The notes under the pieces: model-generated
Seen by the model: the letters and a program-made list of their open reading frames with translations, nothing else
Told to the model about the DNA's origin: nothing
Database searches by the model: none
Part shown: positions 52,987 through 60,901 of the stretch, piece after piece
How the letters are laid out: each line of letters begins with the position of its first letter
How positions within the stretch are numbered: position 1 is the stretch's first letter
Assembly: GCF_014193255.1 (NCBI RefSeq)
Contig: NZ_JACHZB010000008.1
Location: forward strand, 62,001-126,000
Length of the DNA: 64,000 nucleotides
Source of the DNA: Rhizobium sp. BK196
Lineage (GTDB): Bacteria; Pseudomonadota; Alphaproteobacteria; Rhizobiales; Rhizobiaceae
Direction of reading: 5' to 3'
Translations under genes and position numbers: made by a program

Positions 52987-53895
52987 ATGACGAGCATTAA
53001 CACGAACTCTTCCGCCCAGGCCGCTCTCCAGACGCTTCGCAACGTCAACCAGGGCCTCAACAGCACGCAGAACCACGTTTCCACGGGTTACCGCGTCGGC
53101 AAGGCTGCCGACAACGCTGCTTACTGGTCGATTGCGACGACCATGCGTTCGGACAACAAGGCTCTCGGCGCTGTTTCCGACGCTCTCGGCCTCGGTGCCG
53201 CCAAGGTTGACACTGCCTACACCGCCATGGACAGCGCCATCGACGTCGTCGGCGAAATCAAGGCTAAGCTCGTTGCCGCGACCGAAAACGGCGTCGACAA
53301 GGCGAAGGTCCAGGAAGAAATCGACCAGCTGCAGGACCAGCTGGTCAGCGTCGCCCAGTCGGCTTCCTTCTCTGGAGAAAACTGGGTTGCTGGTGCCAAC
53401 GGCACCACGAAGAGCGTTGTCTCCTCCTTCGTTCGCGATGGCTCGAACGGCGTTTCCGTCAAGATGACCGACTACGTTCTGAACAACACCTCAATCGGCA
53501 ACGTTCTGTTCGGCATGAGCGGTGGTCAGATCGAAACCTCCACCGGTATCCTCGGTACGTCCTACGGCGCGACCGGTTCTGTCTACGGCATGGACATCAC
53601 CAACTTTACCCAGGGTCAGCTCGCAACCGCTCTGACCACTGTTGAAAACGCCCTGAAAGCCATGACCTCTGCCGGTGCAAAGCTCGGCTCGATCTCGACC
53701 CGCATCACGATGCAGGACGATTTCGTTTCCGCTCTGTCCGACTCGCTCGACTCCGGTATCGGCCGCCTCGTCGACGCCAACATGGAAGAAGAGTCCTCCA
53801 AGCTCTCTGCTCTGCAGACGCAGCAGCAGCTCGCGATCCAGTCTCTCTCGATCGCCAACTCCTCTTCGCAGAACATCCTGTCGCTCTTCCGCTAA
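52987..53895 (+). CDS. flaA: Flagellin FlaA
   Basis: A 302-residue flagellin. The D0/D1 N-terminus (MTSINTNSSAQAALQTLRNVNQGLNSTQNHVSTGYRV) and C-terminal DANMEEESSKLSALQTQQQLAIQSLSIANSSSQNILSLFR define the family; the central variable domain is short, as in rhizobia. No cysteine is present. It is over 85% similar by eye to FlaB next door. Start is MTSINTN at 52987, with GGGGA upstream; the longer frame from 52945 is leader. Named by position as the first flagellin of the cluster. Confidence 0.95.
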   Translation: MTSINTNSSAQAALQTLRNVNQGLNSTQNHVSTGYRVGKAADNAAYWSIATTMRSDNKALGAVSDALGLGAAKVDTAYTAMDSAIDVVGEIKAKLVAATENGVDKAKVQEEIDQLQDQLVSVAQSASFSGENWVAGANGTTKSVVSSFVRDGSNGVSVKMTDYVLNNTSIGNVLFGMSGGQIETSTGILGTSYGATGSVYGMDITNFTQGQLATALTTVENALKAMTSAGAKLGSISTRITMQDDFVSALSDSLDSGIGRLVDANMEEESSKLSALQTQQQLAIQSLSIANSSSQNILSLFR

Positions 53896-53924
53896 GAGCG
53901 GTCCAGCAACATCGCCAAAAACGT

Positions 53925-53956
53925 CGAGGCCGGGTAATCCCCGGCCTCGAATGCTT
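53925..53956 (+). terminator. Terminator after flaA
   Basis: CGAGGCCGGG and CCCGGCCTCG form a 10-bp stem (53925-53934 with 53940-53949) with a 5-base loop, 29 bp after the flaA stop, followed by AATGCTTT. The T-tract is weak. Confidence 0.75.
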
Positions 53957-54019
53957 TAATATAAGGTTAATGGAAACCCTTCTAAGTATCAGATATTTTT
54001 ACGAAATTTCGTTCTCGAA

Positions 54020-54035
54020 TTTAGTTTTCTTTAAC
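54020..54035 (+). promoter_or_regulatory. CtrA-type site upstream of flaB (one mismatch)
   Basis: TTTA, seven bases, TTAAC at 54020-54035, extended to TTAACCAT; 141 bp before the flaB start. It sits at the left end of a segment that is also conserved upstream of flaC. Confidence 0.5.
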
Positions 54036-54175
54036 CATCTTGCTGTTTTCTAGGCCCATCGAAACGGCGAGTTAACCTTAACGAGAATGGTTAACAGGCA
54101 TGATGCTGATCGCTGTGGGCCGGCCCAAATCCGGAATGTCCCTTCCTAACATCTGCCAAAAGGGGCAAGCAAACT
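54031..54175 (+). promoter_or_regulatory. Conserved flagellin promoter/leader (flaB copy)
   Basis: This stretch shares ordered blocks with 55186-55337 upstream of flaC: TTAACCAT-TTGCTGTTTTCT, GGCGAGTTAACC, GGTTAACAGGCATGA, GCTGATCG, TCCGGAATGTCCCTT, CTGCCA and AAGGGGCAA. Within it GTTAACC (54071-54077) and GGTTAAC (54089-54095) form an inverted repeat. It should contain the flaB promoter, operator sites and the 5' leader with the GGGGCAA ribosome-binding region. Confidence 0.65.
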
Positions 54176-55084
54176 ATGACAAGCATCAACACCAATAATG
54201 CTGCAATGGCCGCTCTCCAGACGCTGCGTGGCATCAACCAGGGCCTCAACAAGACTCAGGATCACGTTTCCTCCGGTTACCGCATCGGCAAGGCTGCCGA
54301 CAACGCTGCCTACTGGTCGATCGCAACGACCATGCGTTCGGACAACAAGGCTCTCTCGGCCGTCTCCGATGCTCTCGGCCTCGGTGCCGCCAAGGTTGAC
54401 ACTGCCTACACCGCCATGGACAGCGCCATCGACGTCGTCGGCGAAATCAAGGCTAAGATCGTTGCTGCGACCGAAAACGGTGTCGACAAGTCGAAGGTTC
54501 AGGAAGAAATCGATCAGCTGCAGGACCAGCTGGTAAGCATCGCCCAGTCGGCGGCCTTCTCCGGTGAGAACTGGGTTGCTGGCGCCAACGGCACCAAGAG
54601 CGTTGTCTCCTCCTTCGTTCGCGACGGTTCCAACGGCGTTTCCGTCAAGATGACCGACTACGTTCTGTCGAATGCTTCCAACGGCAACGTCATGTTCGGC
54701 ATGAGCGGTGGCCAGGTCGAAACCTCCACCGGTATCCTCGGTACGTCCTACGGCCCGACCGGCTCGGTCTACGGCCTCGACATCACCAACATGACCCTGG
54801 GTCAGCTTGGCACGGCTCTGACGACCGTTGAAAACGCTCTGAAAGCCATGACTTCTGCCGGTGCAAAGCTTGGTTCGATCACCACCCGCATCACGATGCA
54901 GGACGATTTCGTCAACGCCCTGAGCGACTCGATCGACTCCGGTATCGGCCGCCTCGTCGACGCCAACATGGAAGAAGAGTCCTCCAAGCTCTCCGCTCTG
55001 CAGACGCAGCAGCAGCTCGCGATCCAGTCGCTCTCGATCGCCAACTCCTCTTCGCAGAACATCCTGTCGCTCTTCCGCGGCTGA
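54176..55084 (+). CDS. flaB: Flagellin FlaB
   Basis: A 302-residue flagellin nearly the same as FlaA across D0/D1 (shared KAADNAAYWSIATTMRSDNKAL and AKVDTAYTAMDSAIDVVGEIKAK) and differing mainly at scattered positions of the central region (SNASNGNVMFG versus NNTSIGNVLFG). Ends LFRG. The close nucleotide identity with flaA indicates recent tandem duplication or gene conversion. Preceded by its own promoter region and followed by two hairpins. Confidence 0.95.
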   Translation: MTSINTNNAAMAALQTLRGINQGLNKTQDHVSSGYRIGKAADNAAYWSIATTMRSDNKALSAVSDALGLGAAKVDTAYTAMDSAIDVVGEIKAKIVAATENGVDKSKVQEEIDQLQDQLVSIAQSAAFSGENWVAGANGTKSVVSSFVRDGSNGVSVKMTDYVLSNASNGNVMFGMSGGQVETSTGILGTSYGPTGSVYGLDITNMTLGQLGTALTTVENALKAMTSAGAKLGSITTRITMQDDFVNALSDSIDSGIGRLVDANMEEESSKLSALQTQQQLAIQSLSIANSSSQNILSLFRG

Positions 55085-55101
55085 TAGGATCGCGAAATAT
55101 A

Positions 55102-55166
55102 ACCCGCCGGCCGACCGGCGGGTCCTATGGAAATCGAGCCGCGCTTCGATGGAGCGCGGCTTTTTT
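55102..55166 (+). terminator. Double terminator after flaB
   Basis: Two hairpins: ACCCGCCGG/CCGGCGGGT (55102-55110 and 55115-55123, CCGA loop) and AGCCGCGCT/AGCGCGGCT (55137-55145 and 55153-55161), the second followed by TTTTT. The second is a canonical intrinsic terminator. Confidence 0.9.
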
Positions 55167-55174
55167 AATTTCCG

Positions 55175-55191
55175 TTAACGATCGATTAACC
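55175..55191 (+). promoter_or_regulatory. Perfect CtrA-type site upstream of flaC
   Basis: TTAA (55175-55178), seven bases, TTAACC (55186-55191), extending to CAT. It matches the CtrA consensus TTAA-N7-TTAAC without mismatch, 147 bp before flaC. It sits immediately after the flaB terminator. Confidence 0.65.
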
Positions 55192-55337
55192 ATATTGCTG
55201 TTTTCTGCGTCTCAACGAGACGGCGAGTTAACCAAACGTAAGAACAGGTTAACAGGCATGAAGGCTGATCGTCGTTCCCGGGCGCTATTCCGGAATGTCC
55301 CTTTTATTAACGCCTGCCAGCAAGGGGCAATCATTTT
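55186..55337 (+). promoter_or_regulatory. Conserved flagellin promoter/leader (flaC copy)
   Basis: Same ordered blocks as the flaB upstream region, with inverted GTTAACC (55227-55233) and GGTTAAC (55247-55253); the arms are two bases further apart than in flaB. Retains TCCGGAATGTCCCTT and AAGGGGCAA before the start. Confidence 0.65.
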
Positions 55338-56246
55338 ATGACAAGCATTTTGACGAACGTCGCGGCTATGGCCGCCCTCCAGACCCTCCGCGGTATCAGC
55401 AACAATCTTCAGGATACTCAAAACCGCGTATCTTCCGGCTATCGCGTTGAAAAAGCTGCAGACAACGCAGCTTATTGGTCTATCGCAACGACCATGCGTT
55501 CGGACAACAAGGCCCTTTCGGCAGTCTCCGATGCTCTCGGCCTCGGCGCAGCAAAGGTCGACACCGCCTACACGGCGATGGACAATGCCATCGATGTCGT
55601 CAGCGAAATCAAGTCCAAGATCGTTGCGGCCACCGAAAAGGGTGTCGACAAGACCAAGATCCAGGAAGAAATCAGCCAGCTCCAGGCTCAGCTCATGAGC
55701 ATCTCCCAGTCGGCTTCTTTCTCCGGTGAAAACTGGGTTGCTGGCAACACGACCAAGAGCGTCGTTTCCACCTTCGTCCGCGACGGCAACGGCAACGTCT
55801 CGGTCAAGACGACCGACTATGTTCTGAACGCGGCTTCCAATGGGAACGTCCTGTTCGGCATGACCACGACGGGCACCATCGATTCGAGCACCGGCATTAT
55901 CGGCACCTCCAACGGCACGATCGGCTCGATCTACACCATGAACATCACTTCTTTTGGTCAGACGGAAATCGCTATGGCACTCACGGCTATCGAATCGGGC
56001 TTGGAGGCCATGACGAAGGCAGCTTCCCAGCTTGGCTCCATCTCCAACCGTATTGAACTGCAGGAAAACTTCGTCGCGGCCCTCGGCGACTCGATCGACT
56101 CCGGTGTCGGTCGTCTTGTGGATGCCGACATGGAAGAGGAATCGAGCAGGCTCACAGCGTTGCAGACGCAGCAACAGCTGGCGATCCAGTCGCTCTCGAT
56201 TGCAAACTCCAGCGCTCAGAACGTCCTAACGCTCTTCCGCAGCTAA
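55338..56246 (+). CDS. flaC: Flagellin FlaC
   Basis: A 302-residue flagellin. The N-terminus is MTSILTNVAAMAALQTLRGISNNL and the C-terminus DADMEEESSRLTALQTQQQLAIQSLSIANSSAQNVLTLFRS. It is clearly more diverged from FlaA/FlaB than those are from each other (for example VVSEIKSK and FGMTTTGTIDSSTG). Complex filaments of rhizobia are built from several flagellins. Followed by a strong terminator. The letter C is given by order; naming differs among species. Confidence 0.92.
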   Translation: MTSILTNVAAMAALQTLRGISNNLQDTQNRVSSGYRVEKAADNAAYWSIATTMRSDNKALSAVSDALGLGAAKVDTAYTAMDNAIDVVSEIKSKIVAATEKGVDKTKIQEEISQLQAQLMSISQSASFSGENWVAGNTTKSVVSTFVRDGNGNVSVKTTDYVLNAASNGNVLFGMTTTGTIDSSTGIIGTSNGTIGSIYTMNITSFGQTEIAMALTAIESGLEAMTKAASQLGSISNRIELQENFVAALGDSIDSGVGRLVDADMEEESSRLTALQTQQQLAIQSLSIANSSAQNVLTLFRS

Positions 56247-56298
56247 GCCGGCGGTTGAAGCTGGACCAAACCTTGTGCCGCCGATTTGCGGCAGTCTG

Positions 56299-56333
56299 GA
56301 AACCGCGCCATTCCGGCGCGGTTTCTATTTTAT
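56299..56333 (+). terminator. Intrinsic terminator after flaC
   Basis: An 11-bp stem GAAACCGCGCC/GGCGCGGTTTC (56299-56309 with 56315-56325) with an ATTCC loop, followed by TATTTTAT. Confidence 0.88.
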
Positions 56334-56398
56334 TTCAAGGGCTTGTGCAGATGCCGGCAGCGTTGTTTCGTTTCCCGTTTCCGCCCTTGCGAAACTGG

Positions 56399-56414
56399 TT
56401 GATATCGGGTTAAC
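56399..56414 (+). promoter_or_regulatory. CtrA-type site upstream of flaD (one mismatch)
   Basis: TTGA, seven bases, TTAAC at 56399-56414, 117 bp before the flaD start. The flaD leader otherwise lacks the blocks shared by flaB and flaC. Confidence 0.45.
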
Positions 56415-56530
56415 GTTGCCGGGAGTTGATTTGTTTTGCGACACACCGGTGTGGGAAACCCGCCGGGGGCATGAAGCCACTTCAGTCGCTGCCGGCAAAA
56501 CCGGCCTGATCCCTTCACCTTTCCGAGACC

Positions 56531-57490
56531 ATGTCGATGACCGTAAAGATTACCAACGCGGCCGCGGTGAGTGCGCTTGCAGTGCTGCGCAGCATCAATA
56601 AAGAATCAAACGACGTACAGCAGCAGGTTTCCACGGCGAAGCGGGTTGCGACTGCGGCCGACGATGCGACCTATTGGTCGATCGCCAGCGTCATGCGCGC
56701 CGACAGTACCAATCTGGGCACCATTGGCGATGCCCTTGGCCTCGGTGCCGCAAAGGTTGATTCGACCTATACGACGATGAATTCGGCCATCGATCTTCTG
56801 GGCGACATCAGAGCTAAGCTCGTTGCTGCGCGTGAGCCGGGTGTCGATAAGGACAAGGTCAACGCAGAAATCACCGAATATAAGAACCAACTCCAGACGA
56901 TGGTCGAAGGAACGTCTTTTGCTGGTGAAAACTGGCTGTTGAACGGCGAGCCCGTGGCACCTCCGCAGTGGAAGATCATCGGCAGCTTCGTACGTGCTCC
57001 GACAGGCGAGTATCAGGCGCAGACCATTGAGTTCCCGTCGTCCCAAACCATTCTGATCGACAAAAATAACGCTGGCGGCGGCCTGTTTACCAAGGATGTC
57101 AACGGCAATCCTGACGGCACGCCAGTCCGCAATTACTATCTGCTGAATGCAAACTCCGGGACGCCGGCGACCGGCACGGAAATCTCCATCGGTAAGTCGA
57201 CCACCGACTCGCAGATCACGGATATGGTGACGGCCACGGACGCCATGCTCAAGCAGCTTACGAATTCGGCAGCAGGGATCGGCATCATGAAGGCTCGCAT
57301 CGACGATCAGATCGACTATACCGCAGATCTGTCCGACGGTGTCAAAAAGAGCGTCGGCGCCCTCGTCGACACCGATATGGACGAGGCATCGATCCGCCAG
57401 AAGGCTATCGAAACCCAGAAGCAGATGGCCGTAGAAGCGATTTCCATCCTCAATACGGCCGCCAGCAAAATTCTCATCCTGCTCGAGTAG
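56531..57490 (+). CDS. flaD: Flagellin FlaD
   Basis: A 319-residue flagellin, the most diverged of the four. It keeps the D1 signature (VSTAKRVATAADDATYWSIASVMRADSTNLGTIGDALGLGAAKVD) but has a longer central region with PVAPPQWKIIGSFVRAPTGEYQAQ and a distinct C-terminus ending KILILLE. Initiates at MSMTVKITNAAAV. Its separate leader and weaker similarity suggest a different regulation or a minor filament subunit. Confidence 0.9.
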   Translation: MSMTVKITNAAAVSALAVLRSINKESNDVQQQVSTAKRVATAADDATYWSIASVMRADSTNLGTIGDALGLGAAKVDSTYTTMNSAIDLLGDIRAKLVAAREPGVDKDKVNAEITEYKNQLQTMVEGTSFAGENWLLNGEPVAPPQWKIIGSFVRAPTGEYQAQTIEFPSSQTILIDKNNAGGGLFTKDVNGNPDGTPVRNYYLLNANSGTPATGTEISIGKSTTDSQITDMVTATDAMLKQLTNSAAGIGIMKARIDDQIDYTADLSDGVKKSVGALVDTDMDEASIRQKAIETQKQMAVEAISILNTAASKILILLE

Positions 57491-57681
57491 TGGTCGGCAC
57501 GGGGCGGCACCATTCATCCTCGCGCAAGTTTGAGTTTCTAGTTTCCGGCATGAAGGCAGCTTCCAATGCCGGCGAAAGGCTCCGAGCCTCTCCCGGACCG
57601 GGAACGGCATGCCGGCAAGGACGACGGTCATTTTTCAAGAGGGGGCATGCCGCGTGCTTCCCGAATACTGGACGGATTTTC

Positions 57682-58320
57682 ATGAGCATTATGCTTTCCC
57701 GGTATTTGAAGGATTTCGGTGCGCCGAGTCCCTCGGAACCGATCATCGATGTGGATGATTTTGCCGTCGAAACCGCCTCTGCTTTCGCCGAATTGCCGAA
57801 AGAGCCCGAGATCGACGTCGAGGCAGAACGACGCGAGGCACATTCCGAAGGCTTCGCCGCCGCGACCGCTGAGCTGACCGAAAAATACGAACGTGAAGCC
57901 CAGGCCGTGGCCGAAGCGCACGTCCGGGAGATCGAGGAACTGAAACTCCGATACGAGGTCGAGGCGGCCGCTGTCATCGCTTCGCGGATTCGCGACATGG
58001 CAGAAGAGATTGCTACGCTCGTCAGCGAAGTGACCGCGACGGCCATCGCGCCGATCATGACCGAAGCCCTCGCCAAAAAAGCCGCCGAAAACCTCGCCGC
58101 CCTGCTGCGGGAGGCGGTCCTTGAAGGCGCCGCAGCGCCAATCATCGTGCGTGGTCCGGCCAAGCTTTTCGACATCCTCAAGGACGAACTTGGAGAGCAT
58201 GCTGCATTGGTTCGCCATCATGAGGCCGATGACGTCGATCTTGCTGCCGAGATTGGCGAAACCGTACTCGTGACCCGCATTTCCGCCTGGGCGGCCAGCT
58301 TGAAGAAGGTTTCCGAATGA
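57682..58320 (+). CDS. FliH-like flagellar protein
   Basis: A 212-residue soluble protein. It has an acidic N-terminal region, a long Ala/Glu/Arg helix (AEAHVREIEELKLRYEVEAAAVIASRIRDM) and a C-terminal globular part (IIVRGPAKLFDILKDELGEHAALV, DLAAEIGETVLVTRISAWAASL). This matches the layout of FliH, the regulator of FliI ATPase, including the EGFAAATAELTEKYE start. No other fliH is in the window, although fliI is. The start is ATG 57682; upstream frame to 57490 is leader. Overlaps motB by four bases. Assignment is by architecture, not by strong sequence motif. Confidence 0.6.
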   Translation: MSIMLSRYLKDFGAPSPSEPIIDVDDFAVETASAFAELPKEPEIDVEAERREAHSEGFAAATAELTEKYEREAQAVAEAHVREIEELKLRYEVEAAAVIASRIRDMAEEIATLVSEVTATAIAPIMTEALAKKAAENLAALLREAVLEGAAAPIIVRGPAKLFDILKDELGEHAALVRHHEADDVDLAAEIGETVLVTRISAWAASLKKVSE

Positions 58321-59597
58321 GCGACGGGGAAAACCACCACCACGGCAAGAACGAGATTATCATCGTCAAGAAGCATGGCGGCGGAGATCACGATGGCGCC
58401 CATGGCGGTGCGTGGAAAATTGCCTATGCCGACTTTATGACGGCGATGATGGCATTCTTCCTTGTCATGTGGCTGGTCAACGCTGCCAACGAGGAAACCA
58501 AGGCCTCGATCGCGACCTATTTCAACCCGATCAAGCTCTCCGATGAGAAGCCTACCGAAAAGGGTTTGAAAAAGCCGGTCGACCAGGCCGAGGGCGAGCA
58601 GAAGCAGGAAAAGTCGAAGAACAAAGAAGAGAACCCTAACCAGGGCAAGTCTGCCGCCGATGGCGAAGACCAGACCTCGACCTCCGGCGACAAGACCAAT
58701 TATTCTGAAGCCGATTTCTTCGAAAACCCTTATTCGGTTCTCGCCGAGATCGCTCAGGAAGTCGGCCAGCAGGCAAATGTCAGCGCCAAGGGTGATGGAG
58801 GTGCCGCAGATTCAGGCCCGGCGACCGGCGCCGATGGGGGCGAAGCCTATCGCGATCCGTTCGATCCGGATTTCTGGACCAAGCAGGTCGAAGTCACCAC
58901 CGCCGGAAAGCCGCAGCAGCCTTCGCCGCTCGATTCGAAGGCCGAGCCGAATGAGCTCGCCAAGGCCGAAAACGTTCAGCCTCCTACTCTGCTGAGCAAG
59001 GACCCCAACAGCGCTGCCGTCGCTGCTTCGACAGAGAAACAGGCAGACAAGAAGCCGGATAAAACGAAGGACAAGCAGGCTGACAAGACCAAGGACGCTG
59101 ACAAAACCGAAGAGGCCATGCAGGCCGAAGAGAAGCAGCGGGCCGATGAACTGCAGCAGGAGATTGCACAGCAGATCGCCGGTGTCGCCGGCAAGCTCGC
59201 CGAGGGCCTGACGGTGACAGCGTCCGAGGGCGGCCTATTGGTTAGCATTTCCGACCAGAACGACGACTCCATGTTCAATGTTGGTTCTGCAGTGCCGCGT
59301 CAGGAAATGGTCCTTGCTATGCAGAAGATCGGCGCGATCCTGAAACAGAGGGGCGGGGCCGTCGCCATCCGCGGCCATACGGACGGACGGCAGTTCAAGG
59401 GCGATCTCAACGAGAATTGGCGACTGTCGATGGACCGCGCCCAGAGCGCTTATTACATGCTCGTTCGCGGCGGCCTCGATGAGAAGCGCATCTCCCAGGT
59501 CTCCGGCTTCGCCGACCGTCGCCTAAGGCTTCCCGAGGACCCCTATAACGCGTCGAACCGCCGGATCGAGATCCTCGTGCAGGCAGATCAAGGATAG
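58317..59597 (+). CDS. motB: Flagellar stator protein MotB
   Basis: A 426-residue MotB. The N-terminal His/Gly-rich cytoplasmic segment precedes the membrane helix with the proton-carrying Asp39 in YADFMTAMMAFFLVMWLVNAA. A long Lys/Asp/Gln/Thr-rich linker (about residues 75-275, with repeated KxDKTKD units) leads to an OmpA-like peptidoglycan-binding domain (AIRGHTDGRQFKGDLNENW, DRAQSAYYMLVRGGL). Linker length far exceeds enteric MotB. With MotC beyond, it forms the rhizobial stator. Confidence 0.96.
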   Translation: MSDGENHHHGKNEIIIVKKHGGGDHDGAHGGAWKIAYADFMTAMMAFFLVMWLVNAANEETKASIATYFNPIKLSDEKPTEKGLKKPVDQAEGEQKQEKSKNKEENPNQGKSAADGEDQTSTSGDKTNYSEADFFENPYSVLAEIAQEVGQQANVSAKGDGGAADSGPATGADGGEAYRDPFDPDFWTKQVEVTTAGKPQQPSPLDSKAEPNELAKAENVQPPTLLSKDPNSAAVAASTEKQADKKPDKTKDKQADKTKDADKTEEAMQAEEKQRADELQQEIAQQIAGVAGKLAEGLTVTASEGGLLVSISDQNDDSMFNVGSAVPRQEMVLAMQKIGAILKQRGGAVAIRGHTDGRQFKGDLNENWRLSMDRAQSAYYMLVRGGLDEKRISQVSGFADRRLRLPEDPYNASNRRIEILVQADQG

Positions 59598-59601
59598 TCC
59601 T

Positions 59602-60900
59602 ATGACGCGCAGGAAGCATCGCTATTTCAGATATGCGGTCTTCGGCGTGGCGATGATATCGCCCGCCGTCGGTCATGCAGCGGATGCGGACGATATCGCG
59701 CCCTACAAGATGCTGCGCTCCCTGCAGTTCGTTCAGGACTCGGTTGTAACAGGCGATCATTCCGCCGGAGAAATGCAGCGTTTCATGCTTGGCAAGATCG
59801 ATCAGCGCCTGCGCAACGTCGATCCGTCGGTTTACGATGACGACCGCAATGTCGATGCTGCACTGATCTACGTGATGAGCGGCGGCAATCCTCAAACGCT
59901 CGAATATCTCGTCAATCATGACGTCAATGGTTATTTCGATAATCGCGTCACCGACGTGCTGCGGAAATACCTTGGTGGCAAAGGCTTGCTCGTCTCGAGG
60001 ACACTGGAAGAAACCGCCAAGGAATATGACGGCAAGAAAATCGGCCCTTATCTGGCGCTGATCGGTGGCAACGTGCTGATCGCCACGAGGCCAATGGATG
60101 CCCTTTCGCTATATGACAAGGCGCGGCTCAATGCACCTGGCACGATTGTGGAGGAGGCGGCGCTACGCCGCTCGGTCGCCATCTGCGTCGAAACCGGGCA
60201 GGTCGACAAGGGCCTCGCCTATTCGCAACGCTATGTCCGCCGCTTCCTGCACTCGCCATATGCCAGCCAGTTTGCCGATCTCTTCGTGAAGCTGATTGTC
60301 AGCCACGATCACGATGTCAGTCCGCAGACCGTCGTCGATATCCTTTCCTTCATGGACGCGCCGCGCCAGCGCGAGGTCTATCTGCGTGTCGCACGCGCTG
60401 CCGCGATCGCCGGAAAGCCGCAACTCGCCCGCATGGCTGCCCAGCGCGTTCAATCGTTGGGCGAGGGGACGGATAATCCTTTCGGACCGCTTGCCGATTT
60501 CTATAAGGGCATGGCGAACGTTCCCACCGACGATATCGACCAGGCTGCCAAATATATCGCCAATATCTCCGGAGCGTCTCTCTCGCCACAGGACCAGGCG
60601 CTGCAAGCCGCCGCAAGATCCGTTGCCGAGCAGATATTGCGGGCTCCGGACCCGGCAAGCCTGACACAAGGCTCATCCCCTAATTATACTAATCAAGAAA
60701 TTACTTCTGAACAGGCTGCAGCCGCTACGGCGGCGAAACCGCGAGGAGCGCCGGCCGCTGTCCCGGAACCTGTTGTCGAAGGCACGGCTTCTGCTGGCAC
60801 GGGAGGCCAGGATACCGATCCTTCATTCACCTCTTTCGTGACGACCAATCGATCCAAGCTCGACGAAATCGACGGTCTCCTGGCCCAAGAAGGCAAATAA
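59602..60900 (+). CDS. motC: Periplasmic motor protein MotC
   Basis: A 432-residue exported protein with signal peptide (about 27 residues, cleaved near VGHAAD) and a helical tandem-repeat-rich body (LRSLQFVQDSVVTGDHSAGEMQRF, SLYDKARLNAPGTIVEEAALRRSVAICVETGQVDKGLAYSQRYV). The C-terminal part is Ala/Thr/Pro-rich. In S. meliloti MotC binds MotB in the periplasm and modulates speed. It lies 4 bp after motB; its chaperone MotE is encoded at 48060. Confidence 0.93.
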   Translation: MTRRKHRYFRYAVFGVAMISPAVGHAADADDIAPYKMLRSLQFVQDSVVTGDHSAGEMQRFMLGKIDQRLRNVDPSVYDDDRNVDAALIYVMSGGNPQTLEYLVNHDVNGYFDNRVTDVLRKYLGGKGLLVSRTLEETAKEYDGKKIGPYLALIGGNVLIATRPMDALSLYDKARLNAPGTIVEEAALRRSVAICVETGQVDKGLAYSQRYVRRFLHSPYASQFADLFVKLIVSHDHDVSPQTVVDILSFMDAPRQREVYLRVARAAAIAGKPQLARMAAQRVQSLGEGTDNPFGPLADFYKGMANVPTDDIDQAAKYIANISGASLSPQDQALQAAARSVAEQILRAPDPASLTQGSSPNYTNQEITSEQAAAATAAKPRGAPAAVPEPVVEGTASAGTGGQDTDPSFTSFVTTNRSKLDEIDGLLAQEGK

Positions 60901-60901
60901 G

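Noticed and set aside
56275..56601. A 108-codon frame in the flaC-flaD spacer
   Set aside because: It runs through the flaC terminator and into flaD in another frame; no ribosome-binding sequence.
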